Shown here: piece by piece, positions 28,102-37,445 of the stretch
Layout: every line of letters begins with the position of its first letter
Numbering within the stretch: the first letter of the stretch is position 1
Source of the DNA: Jonesia quinghaiensis DSM 15701
GTDB lineage: Bacteria > Actinomycetota > Actinomycetes > Actinomycetales > Cellulomonadaceae
DNA: 64,000 bases
Direction: 5' to 3'
Assembly: GCF_000423205.1 (NCBI RefSeq)
Contig: NZ_AUHN01000004.1
Location: 434,001 to 498,000, forward strand
Notes under the pieces: model-generated
Databases searched by the model: none
Seen by the model: only the letters and a program-made list of their open reading frames with translations
Told to the model about the DNA's origin: nothing
Made by a program: the position numbers and the translations under genes

Positions 28102-29763
28102 TTAGCGGCGTGAAACTTTCTGCAGGATTGGGTTCATTAATGCGGTGAGTTCCTGCACTTTCATCACTTGGAGTGAGAGTAGGTAAAGCGCTGTCATGAC
28201 TGTTCCGACAATGACGCAGATAAATGCAGCCCACAGGAAGGAATCGGAGGCGTCGAAACCCCAAACGCTCAAGACAAGCCACCCGCCGAGTCCGGAGATT
28301 CCTGCTGCAACGATGAGCTGAACGTGGAGTCGCACGATGCGGGCAACGTCGAGCCCACCGAGGCGTTCTGTGATACCACGGACACGCAAAATCACGGCGA
28401 TGAGGTTTGACAGGCTCATAGCGAGCCCAATGCCAAAGACCCACCGTTCACCTGGCAGGAGGAGTGTGAACAGATACGCCCCGCCCATCAGCACGATGGT
28501 GACGGGGATTTGGAACATGAAAATGGACTTGCCGTCTTCGAAGGCGAAGTACACCCACTTCATCATGACCATTGCGCCAAGGGGGACAAGCCCAAATGCC
28601 ATGGCGAAGAGCACGTTGGAGACAACGCCTACTTCAGCAACAGACAGTGTGGGGATCATGACTTTGGTGATGGGAAGCGACAGGACGAGGAACAGTGCGG
28701 TGGCGAACACCGTGAACACTGCAATGACCCGAAGCCCTTGAGATACGAGGTCACGAACCTTGGCGATATCCCCGCCACTGGCGGCCGCGCTCATTCCGGT
28801 AAATAGTGCTGTCGCAACGGACACCGTGACCAGGGAGTGGGGGAGGAGATAAACCATGAGAGCTTGGGTATATGACGCGTTTCCAGCAATGACGTCTACC
28901 CCGGACGATGCTGACCCCGGTGCCGCCGTGGCGATGCGTGTTGTCACCCATACGGCGATTTGGTCGAGCATGAGGGCCAGGAAGGTCCATAGACCTACTT
29001 TCCCCACGGATCGCAGTCCGAAGCCGCGCAACCCGAATCGTAGTTTCCATCGGAAGCCGGAGCGGTAGAGGGGGATGAGGAGAACGAGTGCTTGGGCAAT
29101 GACACCAGCCGTTGCGGAGATGCCGATGACGGCGATCTTTGGTCCTGTCCACTGGGATAGGTCGTCTTCTGACCCGATGGCTAGTGGCCCGTAGGTGAGG
29201 AGGAACGCTGCAAACCCGATGATGGAGATGACGTTGTTGAGTGCTGGCGCCCACATGTATGGCCCAAATTGTCCGCGAGCGTTGAGGACTTGGCCTAGTA
29301 GCGTGTAGATGCCGTAGAAGAACAGTTGTGGGATGCACCAGTAACCGAAGGCAACGGCGAGGCCGAGTTGCTGGTCGGTCCAGTCTCCAGAGGTGTAGAG
29401 GGCAACAATCAGTGTGGCACCGAGAGTACACACCAGGGTGAGGCCAAAGAGCACGGTGGCGGAGAACGTCAGGAGCTTGTCGACTTGTTCGTCACCGTTT
29501 TTTGACCGGTAGGCTCTGGTTACTTGCGGCACGATCACCGCGTTGAGGACGCCTCCCGCGATGATGGCATACAAAATGTTGGGGATTTTGTTGGCTACGT
29601 CGAAGGCGTCTGCGGTTAATCCGGTGGCGCCGATAACTGCCACGAGCAAGATGTTTCGGACTAGTCCTAGGGCTCGTGACACGGCTGTGCCGGAGGCCAT
29701 GAGCAGTGAACTTTTCCCTAGTGACTGCTTCTTTGGCTCAGGGGCGGAGGTCCCAGAGGTCAC
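28102..29763 (-). CDS. murJ: Lipid II flippase MurJ (MviN)
   Basis: 553 residues. It flips the peptidoglycan precursor lipid II across the membrane. About 14 membrane segments are visible, with the family start SLLMASGTAVSRALGLVRNILLVAVIG and conserved YAIIAGGVLNAVIVPQVTRAY. The mycobacterial protein continues with a pseudokinase; this one stops after a short Lys/Arg tail (NPILQKVSRR). The GTG at 29763 overlaps the DUF6049 stop by four bases. Confidence 0.93.
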   Translation of the reverse strand: MTSGTSAPEPKKQSLGKSSLLMASGTAVSRALGLVRNILLVAVIGATGLTADAFDVANKIPNILYAIIAGGVLNAVIVPQVTRAYRSKNGDEQVDKLLTFSATVLFGLTLVCTLGATLIVALYTSGDWTDQQLGLAVAFGYWCIPQLFFYGIYTLLGQVLNARGQFGPYMWAPALNNVISIIGFAAFLLTYGPLAIGSEDDLSQWTGPKIAVIGISATAGVIAQALVLLIPLYRSGFRWKLRFGLRGFGLRSVGKVGLWTFLALMLDQIAVWVTTRIATAAPGSASSGVDVIAGNASYTQALMVYLLPHSLVTVSVATALFTGMSAAASGGDIAKVRDLVSQGLRVIAVFTVFATALFLVLSLPITKVMIPTLSVAEVGVVSNVLFAMAFGLVPLGAMVMMKWVYFAFEDGKSIFMFQIPVTIVLMGGAYLFTLLLPGERWVFGIGLAMSLSNLIAVILRVRGITERLGGLDVARIVRLHVQLIVAAGISGLGGWLVLSVWGFDASDSFLWAAFICVIVGTVMTALYLLSLQVMKVQELTALMNPILQKVSRR

Positions 29764-32171
29764 GACTTGTCCTCGTTTTCTTCGTTCAGGGGTGTGCTCT
29801 GGGCTTTGTCTCGTTCTGTATTTTCGCGGATGTGGTCTTCATGGGGGTCATGATGTCCGGCGTCAGTGTCGGCGGCTGGGCCACCTTCGGTTTCGACTTT
29901 GAGGCGTTCAATAGTTTCGTGGACGTCTACGGGGGTGGTGCGGCGTTGTGAGCGTCCACGGCGTAGTGTGCGCAGGACACCCCCACCGAGAAGTATCACC
30001 AACAGCCCAATGATGATGATGGTTCCGGTGTTTTCCCAGTCAGCGCGTACTCGCACGGTGAATGATTGGGCTGAAGCTGCAACGTCGCCTTGTTGGTTGA
30101 GTACGTCAACGGCAACATCGACATCACCTGAGCCAGCTGCTTCTACTGGGACTCTGATTGCTGCGGAGGTTCCTGCAGGGACGTCAACGTCGATGTCTTC
30201 TGGGACGCGCAGGGTTGAGTCACTGGGGGTGAGTCGCACCGTGACACTGATGTCTTGGTCTAGCCGATTTCGGACTGTCAGTGGAATCTCAGAGCCTGTT
30301 GAAATCAGATTGATGTCAGGGTTTGTTACGACCTGGAGGCTTTCAACTGTTTCACCCAGTAGCGTTTGTGTCGCATCGAGAAGAAGGCCGCGTTGATACT
30401 GGTCACCGCGCCACGCAACGGAGAGGAGCCCGGCGAGTTGACGGCGTTCTCCGGCCGCGAAGGTTGACGGTTCAGAGGTGACGGTGGCAATCTGCCGTAC
30501 TTTGTCGCGCAATGATGTCACCGCGACAAGCGTGTCAAAGCTGGGTAGTTCGGTTGTTTGAGGCGCTTCAGGCAGTGAGTATGTTGTGGTGTTGAGTAAG
30601 GACTCTTCGGCGAGTTCCTCAACGGTGATGTTCTCTACCCAGGGCAGGGAGTCCAGTGCCTCAAGTTGAGCGCCGGCAACATCAGTATCAGGTGCCCAGT
30701 CGCGTGGAACAGAAATCAGGAGCCCGCGGACCTCTGATGGTTGCTCTTTCGCAATCACAGCGAGTTCGCTGATCAACCGCTGTTGCGCCATCACAGGACT
30801 AGATGTTCCTGGTGTAGTGAGCAGGCCACTGAGCACGGAGTCAGAGACCAACATGGTCACATCACCGTTTGGGGTTTCAACGGGTGTTGCGGAGCTTGTG
30901 GTGTACACCTGCTGTGTGGGGTCTGTGACTTGCCCTGGTTCGAGCAGAGTCCACGGTTGTTTGGCGTCCAAGGACGTGTGCAACGTGCTGGTTGCCACGG
31001 AATCCCCGGTCAACCAAGACAGCCCTGTTTTCCATGATTCGATGCCCTCAACTGTGTACGTCGAGAGGTTCACCGGTTGCGGGGCGCTTTCGGCCACAGC
31101 GTATGCCGCGAGGTCGGCGTCAAAGGGGAAGAGGGAGAACACTTCGTGCTCTTTGAGGTTGGTGACACTCGACAACCATTCAGAAGACGACTGTTGTTCG
31201 ATGGTGGGTTCGAAAGGTTCACTGTCCTCTTGCCCGGGTTCTGCGCCTTCACCCTCGGCGCCATCTTCGGTGCCGTCCTCGGGTTCACTGGTAGCAGTGT
31301 CGGGTTCGCCGGTGTCATCGCCCGTTGTTACGAGGTCTGACATGGGTGTCACCGTTGCGTCAGCAACGCCTTGAACAAGTTCTGGGTCAACGGCCAAGGA
31401 CACAAAGTCATGCTGTTGGACGAGGTCAAGGACGGAACCCAATCGGCTGTCTGTTCCGGTTGCTTCCAAGTAGCGCCGGGCAGTTTCCGATGCGTCACCG
31501 GGGTTAACTGCAGGCCCTGTTACGGGGACGGCGGTTGCTAAGTCAAGCAACGCATCGGCGTCTTTATCCCGTGAGTTCCACAAAATATAGGTGTGCATGA
31601 TGTCCACACGGGGGGCGTATTCCCCCTCTTGCGTGCCACCAAGCACGAGGCTGATGCCGCGAGGCCCCCACCCAATTTCACCGTCAAGGAGTTGGAAGTC
31701 CCGTGCGGGAACGGTGATTTTCGCCCGTGCAGAGTCGCCAGGGTCGAGGTCTTTAATGTTGTCTGCACCCATATGTGTGCCGACCGTCGCATCCAACCCT
31801 TGCTGTTCCCATTGGGCAAGAGCGGAACGCGTCGAAATCCGGTAACGCATGAGGTTAAACGAGACGGAAGCGTCGGTGAGCTTCTCATCTGAGGTGTTGG
31901 TGACCACCACTTCAACAGTGACGTCATCGTCAGCGGTGATAAGCATCGGGCTGAGCCGGTCGAGGACCATCATGCCGTTGACGGAGTCGCCAGCATCATT
32001 GTCACCCTGCATGGGTAGGGCTGTGCTACCCGTCATGGCTGGTGAGAGTGGGTGTGAAGCGGGTGCAGCTACTGCTCCCGCGGGGAGTGTGAGGGCCAAG
32101 AGACACAGCACAATCAACGCCCACACCGTGTGGGGGCGCATCATGGCTGGAGAGGGCAGTTGCAGACGCAT
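29760..32171 (-). CDS. DUF6049 family secreted/membrane protein
   Basis: 803 residues from the ATG at 32171 (AGGA just upstream); a GTG at 32198 would add nine residues. An N-terminal signal (VWALIVLCLLALTLPAGAVAA) leads to a long extracytoplasmic region with two Ig-like beta modules (VEVVVTNTSDEKLTDASV, VTVRLTPSDSTLRVPEDIDVDVPAG). One membrane helix follows (GTIIIIGLLVILLGGGVLRTL), then an acidic cytoplasmic tail. This corresponds to Rv3909, which occupies the same position between murJ and the MutT-like gene in mycobacteria. The role is unknown; coupling to murJ suggests envelope assembly. Confidence 0.85.
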   Translation of the reverse strand: MRLQLPSPAMMRPHTVWALIVLCLLALTLPAGAVAAPASHPLSPAMTGSTALPMQGDNDAGDSVNGMMVLDRLSPMLITADDDVTVEVVVTNTSDEKLTDASVSFNLMRYRISTRSALAQWEQQGLDATVGTHMGADNIKDLDPGDSARAKITVPARDFQLLDGEIGWGPRGISLVLGGTQEGEYAPRVDIMHTYILWNSRDKDADALLDLATAVPVTGPAVNPGDASETARRYLEATGTDSRLGSVLDLVQQHDFVSLAVDPELVQGVADATVTPMSDLVTTGDDTGEPDTATSEPEDGTEDGAEGEGAEPGQEDSEPFEPTIEQQSSSEWLSSVTNLKEHEVFSLFPFDADLAAYAVAESAPQPVNLSTYTVEGIESWKTGLSWLTGDSVATSTLHTSLDAKQPWTLLEPGQVTDPTQQVYTTSSATPVETPNGDVTMLVSDSVLSGLLTTPGTSSPVMAQQRLISELAVIAKEQPSEVRGLLISVPRDWAPDTDVAGAQLEALDSLPWVENITVEELAEESLLNTTTYSLPEAPQTTELPSFDTLVAVTSLRDKVRQIATVTSEPSTFAAGERRQLAGLLSVAWRGDQYQRGLLLDATQTLLGETVESLQVVTNPDINLISTGSEIPLTVRNRLDQDISVTVRLTPSDSTLRVPEDIDVDVPAGTSAAIRVPVEAAGSGDVDVAVDVLNQQGDVAASAQSFTVRVRADWENTGTIIIIGLLVILLGGGVLRTLRRGRSQRRTTPVDVHETIERLKVETEGGPAADTDAGHHDPHEDHIRENTERDKAQSTPLNEENEDKS

Positions 32172-32205
32172 GAGTCCTAGAAGTCCGTAACAGGCCACGC
32201 CATGG

Positions 32206-32826
32206 TCACCGGTGGGGGCGGAACCGGGGCAGAGGTCGAGTTTGCGTTTGGCGGCGCTTGATCAAGATGTCGTGCGCCATTGCGGCGAGTCGCCGCTCAT
32301 TAGGGTAACTGAGACGAGTCTGCAGGTCAGCAAAGGAGACCCACTCCACATCTTCAGCTTCCGAGTCGGGATCACCTTCCACTGTGAGATACCCGCCGAT
32401 TGCATCAAGAAGGAAGTGATGGACCACTTTATGGACGCGCCGGTCATCACCCGTAAACCAGTAGTCTATTGACCCCAACGGGCGACGCACAACGCCATTG
32501 ATACCCGTTTCTTCATGGATTTCACGGACAGCAGCTTCCTCAGCGGTTTCAACACCTTCCAAGTGCCCCTTAGGGAGGCACCACTCAAGGCGACCAGCAC
32601 GATTACGCCGCGCAATAACCGCAGCATGAAAGACTGATTCCATCACAGCAACCACTAAACCACCCGCTGATGTTTCCTCAACGATTGGTAAATCTGAGAG
32701 CTGCGCGTGATGTGGGTTGTGATACACCGGAAACTGACGGCGCGCCGTGGGGTCTATCCTCAATGGGTGGCCACCTGGAGGCGCGGGGACCGATAACCGG
32801 TCTTCTGGGCGCTCGTTGGTGGACAT
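32206..32826 (-). CDS. NUDIX hydrolase (MutT4-like)
   Basis: 206 residues. The Nudix box GHLEGVETAEEAAVREIHEETG is complete, with all catalytic Glu residues. It corresponds in position to Rv3908 (mutT4), which hydrolyses nucleoside diphosphate-linked substrates. The specificity of this protein is unknown. The first ~45 residues are Pro/Arg-rich. It is the first gene of the minus-strand series NUDIX, DUF6049, murJ, pseudokinase, and is divergent from the CCA enzyme across 130 bases. Confidence 0.92.
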   Translation of the reverse strand: MSTNERPEDRLSVPAPPGGHPLRIDPTARRQFPVYHNPHHAQLSDLPIVEETSAGGLVVAVMESVFHAAVIARRNRAGRLEWCLPKGHLEGVETAEEAAVREIHEETGINGVVRRPLGSIDYWFTGDDRRVHKVVHHFLLDAIGGYLTVEGDPDSEAEDVEWVSFADLQTRLSYPNERRLAAMAHDILIKRRQTQTRPLPRFRPHR

Positions 32827-32956
32827 ACCGTTACCTTATCTTTAACTGAACAACTTTGGGATCTGGCTGACCGAGAGCCCCGCACATTCACCACGAAATC
32901 TGCCGGGTTGTTGGGCAAGCCCCTGCACTACTTCACTACCACCTGGAGCTCGACGC

Positions 32957-34438
32957 GTGACGCCACAACATGATGCCCCCACCCGCCTCGACCGGGACCT
33001 CCTCGAACGCAGGAGCTCGGCGGTACTTGCGCACATGAATCCCACGGTGATCGAACTTGGTGAACTGTTCTCACAACACGGTCACGAACTCGCAATCGTC
33101 GGTGGCCCAGTGCGTGACGCACTATTGGGGCGCGTGTCCAACGACCTCGACTTCGCAACCAGCGCATCCCCGGACGAAACGCTGGAACTCCTGCGCCACT
33201 GGGGTGACGCCCACTGGGACATCGGCAAAGAATTCGGCACCATCGGGGCGATGCGCCACCCGCGTGATGGCGGCGAAGACATCGTCGTAGAAATCACCAC
33301 ATACCGCACCGACCAGTACGATCCATCTTCCCGGAAACCGCTCGTCGTTTTCGGTGACACCCTCGACGGTGACTTGTCCCGCCGAGACTTCACCGTCAAC
33401 GCCATGGCCATCCGGTTACCGGAACTCGTGTTCGCGGACCCCTTCAACGGGCTCGACGACCTCGCCGCAGGCCTTCTGCGCACACCCATCGCCGCGGAAC
33501 AATCCTTTGACGACGACCCCCTGCGCATGATGCGTGCCGCCCGGTTTGCCGCACAACTCGGGTTCGCTGTGGAAGAAAGCGCATACGCTGCCATCCAGCA
33601 GATGGCAGCACGTATCGAGATTGTCTCGGCCGAACGAGTGCGCGACGAACTCACAAAACTCATGCTCAGCGAACAACCCATCACCGGCCTCAATGTGCTG
33701 GTGGAATCAGGGTTGGCTGCACACATCATTCCTGAAGTCCCGGGCATGAAAGAAGCCAGCGACGAACACAACCGCCACAAAGACGTCTACCAACACTCGA
33801 TGACCGTCGTTCAACAAGCAATGGACCTAGAAACCGGCATAGGCGGCGCAGTCCCAGGCCCAGACCTCGTGTTGCGGCTCGCGGCGCTATTCCATGACAT
33901 TGGAAAGCCTGCTACCCGCAAGTTTGAAGCAAACGGGACCGTGTCGTTCCACCACCACGAACTAGTTGGCGCGAAAATGACCGCTAAACGCCTGCGGGCG
34001 TTGCGGTTCGACAAAGACACCGTCAAAGCCGTGTCTCGGCTGGTGGAACTGCACCTGCGCTTCCACGGGTACGGCGAAGGGACCTGGACAGACTCCGCAG
34101 TGCGCCGCTACGTCACTGACGCCGGAGCCCTGCTAGAGCGCCTACACAGGCTCACCCGAGCAGATTGCACCACCCGCAACCGCAACAAAGCCCGCCGCTT
34201 GTCTCGCGCCTACGACGAACTCGAACAACGGATCGTCACCCTGCGCGAACAAGAAGAAATCGACGCGATCCGCCCAGACCTCAACGGCGAACAGATCATG
34301 GAGATCCTTGGTATTCCGGCAGGTCGCGATGTGGGGGCGGCATACCGGTTCCTCCTTGAGCTGCGGATGGAAGAAGGACCACTCGGTGAAGAAGTAGCCC
34401 GCGAACGACTCATCGCCTGGTGGGCGCAGCAGCACTAA
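32957..34438 (+). CDS. CCA tRNA nucleotidyltransferase
   Basis: 493 residues. It adds or repairs the 3' CCA of tRNAs, which matters here because neither tRNA in the window encodes CCA. The nucleotidyltransferase head has IVGGPVRDALLGRVSNDLDFATSA with the metal-binding DLD, then RRDFTVNAMA. The HD domain carries HSMTVVQQAM and LAALFHDIGKP. GTG at 32957 has GGAG eight bases upstream. It equals mycobacterial pcnA (Rv3907), a misleading name because it is not a poly(A) polymerase in this group. Confidence 0.94.
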   Translation: MTPQHDAPTRLDRDLLERRSSAVLAHMNPTVIELGELFSQHGHELAIVGGPVRDALLGRVSNDLDFATSASPDETLELLRHWGDAHWDIGKEFGTIGAMRHPRDGGEDIVVEITTYRTDQYDPSSRKPLVVFGDTLDGDLSRRDFTVNAMAIRLPELVFADPFNGLDDLAAGLLRTPIAAEQSFDDDPLRMMRAARFAAQLGFAVEESAYAAIQQMAARIEIVSAERVRDELTKLMLSEQPITGLNVLVESGLAAHIIPEVPGMKEASDEHNRHKDVYQHSMTVVQQAMDLETGIGGAVPGPDLVLRLAALFHDIGKPATRKFEANGTVSFHHHELVGAKMTAKRLRALRFDKDTVKAVSRLVELHLRFHGYGEGTWTDSAVRRYVTDAGALLERLHRLTRADCTTRNRNKARRLSRAYDELEQRIVTLREQEEIDAIRPDLNGEQIMEILGIPAGRDVGAAYRFLLELRMEEGPLGEEVARERLIAWWAQQH

Positions 34439-34497
34439 AAAGTTGGGCACCACTAGTGAGCTAGATGGGGCTAACCCCTCACACCATCGCCAACACA

Positions 34498-34535
34498 CAA
34501 GGCGGGCAGTGGGTATATACCCACTGCCCGCCTTG
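34498..34535. terminator. Terminator after the CCA enzyme
   Basis: A 38-bp perfect palindrome centred on GTATATAC, 59 bases past the stop. It lies between two convergent genes and can act in both directions. Confidence 0.75.
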
Positions 34536-34602
34536 CTGTGCTCGCACGTAGCACCTGCTGATGTGGTGGAAGGTTCACCACACGGAGCCGATGCCCACGT
34601 CG

Positions 34603-35568
34603 CTACGCAGGGACCGTAGCGTTGTGCACCTCGCCGGGACGAGCATCGGCTGGGCGTTCTGCGGCGATCGCTTGGAAGGCAGCGAGCTCTGGGTAGAGTT
34701 CGTCGTGCAGTGGGTGGCGACGCTTCACAATGATGGTGCGGACCTGGTAGACAACCAGTGCGATGTTGGCGAGCAATGCCACCAAGCTGACGACAAACAG
34801 GGCAGTTGTGCTGCGTGAGGAATCCACCGCGAACTGTGAATCTGACACGAAGGTTGGGAATGCCATCGTGAACATCATCCAGAACGCTAAGGTGTGAGCC
34901 CGGTGTTGTAGCCACGCCCCGCGGCGAATAAAGAACGCCGGAATGGTGCAAGAAATCAACAACGCAGCACCCGCATAGAATGCGTGGTCGCCAACACAGT
35001 TGTACACGTAGGCGAAGTTCCACAGGTCATAAGCGATGATCCAGAACCACAACATGTCAGGCCACAGCATGTCTTGGAAACGGTCACGGGTGACAAAAAT
35101 ACCCACCCATCCGCAGATTGCCACCAGGTTCAAAATCCCAGCGACACCGTTCATGATGTTCCATGGGCCACCGATCATGTACACCCCGTCAACAACACCC
35201 TCAGCGAAACCGGCGACTTGGAAGTCACGGATAACAGCTTCAAGAATGTTCAGACCAAGGATCGCTGGGGGGAACCACAGCATGTACTTGTTCGATGCGA
35301 GGCGCTTGTTGTAGCGGATCAGCATGAAGCCGATACACCCGGCAAGTGCTGAGTACACCTTGACCCAGTGGAACCAGGTTCCGGTGGATGACCCGGCCCC
35401 TGCCGTGTGTGGCCACACGAAGATGGTCAAAATAATGGGCAAAACAATGAAGATGCCGATCGCGGCCTTTTTCGACCAGCGCACCAACTCGTTGAGGCCA
35501 ATAAGCGCCCCCAACACAACAAACCACATCAACACCTGAGCCCAGGTGAGGGATTCGAAGAGAAACAC
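34603..35568 (-). CDS. Polytopic membrane protein (DUF5692-like)
   Basis: 321 residues with about nine membrane helices and many Trp residues (WFPPAILGLNILEAVIRD, WFWIIAYDLWNFAYVYNCVGDHAFY). It resembles DUF5692, an uncharacterised membrane family, with moderate confidence. GTG 35568 is chosen because AAGGAG sits 8 bases upstream; the frame could extend to 35634 only with an unnatural leader. The basic C-terminal tail is cytoplasmic. It lies 93 bases downstream of a TetR regulator on the same strand, so it is probably the regulator's target. No substrate is apparent. Confidence 0.7.
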   Translation of the reverse strand: MFLFESLTWAQVLMWFVVLGALIGLNELVRWSKKAAIGIFIVLPIILTIFVWPHTAGAGSSTGTWFHWVKVYSALAGCIGFMLIRYNKRLASNKYMLWFPPAILGLNILEAVIRDFQVAGFAEGVVDGVYMIGGPWNIMNGVAGILNLVAICGWVGIFVTRDRFQDMLWPDMLWFWIIAYDLWNFAYVYNCVGDHAFYAGAALLISCTIPAFFIRRGAWLQHRAHTLAFWMMFTMAFPTFVSDSQFAVDSSRSTTALFVVSLVALLANIALVVYQVRTIIVKRRHPLHDELYPELAAFQAIAAERPADARPGEVHNATVPA

Positions 35569-35661
35569 GACGTGCTCCTTACAACATGCCGCGTACTGCG
35601 GCGGGTGGGAAAAGTGACAGACCCCTCTGTCCATCTCTCCCTGCGCGGTGGGAAGCGCGCT

Positions 35662-36309
35662 TTAGCCAGCCATAGGCGCTCCCGCACTTGCCTGACCAGC
35701 AGGGGAAGCTGGTGGTAGGCGCAAAATCTGGCGGGTGATGTCGATGAGCACATCATCGCCAACTGCTGGGTTGTTCCGTGACAACCCCACTAATCCATAA
35801 ATCAACACGTAAAAGGTTTCTCGCACGTGGGCAATTTCGATGCGGTGACGGGCCGCGTACGCCTCGATGGTGGTGAGCTCTAAACAATCGACGATTGCTG
35901 TCACTGCGCGGTGGAGAAAACGGTTGTAGAGACCGGTGTTTTCGACCCGTTGAAGCTCGGTGTGCATCGGGTCCATGGACCGCATGTGAGTGCGGAACAC
36001 ACTAATGCAGTCCCGCAAGGCTTTGTCGATGTTCCCGGGTTCGCGTGCGGCGTCCCATTCTTCGACGGCAACCACAAATTCGTCGATGTACCCCGCAAGA
36101 ACAGCATCAATGATGGCGTCTTTGTCAGGGAAATAGTGGTAAATCAACCCGCGAGCGACTCCCACTTCACGCGCGATGTCGGTGAAGGAGGTTCTGATGA
36201 TGCCGCGCGTGGCAAACAGGCGACGCGCGGCATTAGTGATGTCCCGCATGCGCTCGTCGGGGGCGGTGCGTGGAGCCCTAGTGGGCTGTGTTCCCTCGCT
36301 GTGTGCCAT
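35662..36309 (-). CDS. TetR family transcriptional regulator
   Basis: 215 residues from ATG 36309 (GGGGGC upstream). The DNA-binding domain reads MRDITNAARRLFATRGIIRTSFTDIAREVGVARGLIYHYFPDK. The ligand-binding part is variable. It probably controls itself and the membrane protein gene that follows. A 19-bp inverted repeat about 100 bases upstream is the likely operator. The frame can be opened further to 36396 but without a better start. Confidence 0.9.
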   Translation of the reverse strand: MAHSEGTQPTRAPRTAPDERMRDITNAARRLFATRGIIRTSFTDIAREVGVARGLIYHYFPDKDAIIDAVLAGYIDEFVVAVEEWDAAREPGNIDKALRDCISVFRTHMRSMDPMHTELQRVENTGLYNRFLHRAVTAIVDCLELTTIEAYAARHRIEIAHVRETFYVLIYGLVGLSRNNPAVGDDVLIDITRQILRLPPASPAGQASAGAPMAG

Positions 36310-36407
36310 GGTGCCCCCTGTGTCGTGTGAAGCCAATGTGATGGTGTGCTGTGTGATGGTGCCCGGTATCGCGGGTTTCTCGCGGTACTCCTTCACGGTA
36401 TGTCCAC

Positions 36408-36426
36408 TATTGACACATCGTCAATA
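36408..36426. promoter_or_regulatory. Candidate TetR operator
   Basis: TATTGAC-ACATC-GTCAATA: perfect 7-bp arms with a 5-bp spacer, 99 bases upstream of the TetR start codon. It overlaps plausible promoter elements (TTGAC). Confidence 0.5.
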
Positions 36427-36517
36427 ACTGCGGGTGAAGATGAGTCGAAGGTCCCGGATGGTCCGTGTGGAAAGTCCTACTCCAGAGGGACGTCCGAACA
36501 ACCACTAGACGAGTAAA

Positions 36518-37117
36518 GTGTCCTGCGTGAGCATTCTTGATAACCCCGAACCAAAACCATCAATCCGCGAACGCCCCCTGATTATCTGGACGCTCGTACT
36601 TGCGATCCTCATCTTGTTCACGCAGTGCTCATCAACAGAAGAAGTCACCGCTGGTGAAGACGGCGAGTGGTTTGACTACGAGTGTGAAGAAGAGTGGACA
36701 TCGGGGTGTGGAAACTTGCCTACCACCGATATCGTCAATTCACCCTTTTATGTGGCTCAGGCTGGCGAAAATAATGTGCTTTTCACGGTGCTCACCAACC
36801 CAACGGGGCGCACGGTGAACATCATGGATGCACACATCATGTACCACCCATCAGATGATGATGTTAGGTATGTCAGCGGGCTCGTAACAATCGAAGCCGG
36901 CGGGTCGCAGGTATTGGCTTTCGATCTAGGGGACACCACGTTGACACACGAGGAGCTTGAGCAACTTAGACTGGACCAGATCCTCACACCGGCAGCAGCG
37001 AGCGTACACGCCGTGACCTGGGAAGATGAAGGATCTATTGGGCACGCCCAGAAACTCGTGGACACATACGGCCCAATCGCTGAGGCGCAACTAGCCGCGT
37101 TCAACGAGAACCGCTAA
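36518..37117 (+). CDS. Hypothetical membrane-anchored protein
   Basis: 199 residues at most, not recognised. A single N-terminal hydrophobic segment (about residues 20-36, PLIIWTLVLAILILFTQC) is followed by an acidic extracytoplasmic domain of about 160 residues. TQC-SS looks like a lipobox, but Gln before Cys is unusual, so anchoring by the helix is as likely. The domain has the pattern of a small beta sandwich (NVLFTVLTNPTGRTVNIMDAHIMYHP). Starts at 36518 and 36527 (both GTG) are equally possible, since neither has a clear ribosome binding site. It is divergent from the TetR gene. Confidence 0.6.
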   Translation: MSCVSILDNPEPKPSIRERPLIIWTLVLAILILFTQCSSTEEVTAGEDGEWFDYECEEEWTSGCGNLPTTDIVNSPFYVAQAGENNVLFTVLTNPTGRTVNIMDAHIMYHPSDDDVRYVSGLVTIEAGGSQVLAFDLGDTTLTHEELEQLRLDQILTPAAASVHAVTWEDEGSIGHAQKLVDTYGPIAEAQLAAFNENR

Positions 37118-37188
37118 TCGAAGCCTCCAGCAGGCCGTCCCTACCCCAGTTCGCAATCCCACCGCCACACCTCCCCGTACCTCCTGCA

Positions 37189-37248
37189 ATCGAAAGTGGG
37201 ATTGTGCCCACTTTCGAAAGGGAAAGTGGGCACAATCCCACTTTCGAT
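37189..37248. repeat. Palindromic repeat A, copy 1
   Basis: 27-bp perfect arms starting ATCGAAAGTGGGATTGTG, with the 6-base loop GAAAGG. Each arm itself contains GAAAGTGGG and CCCACTTTC, so it can fold either as one long stem or as two small hairpins. It is the main feature of the 328 gene-free bases 37118-37445. Confidence 0.9.
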
Positions 37249-37445
37249 CGGTGTGAGGCGTTGAGGCGTTGAAGCGGTCAGTGGGCAGGGGGTGACGGGT
37301 TGAGTGGGGGGATGTGAGACAAGAGGCTAACAACTCGGCACTCTTGTTGTCCTCAGTCGCGGAAAAACGCAGCGGCACCCAACTTATCCACCGCGTCAGC
37401 GCGCATCGATAAACAAAAAAAATGACGCTCGCTCACCCTTGAGAA

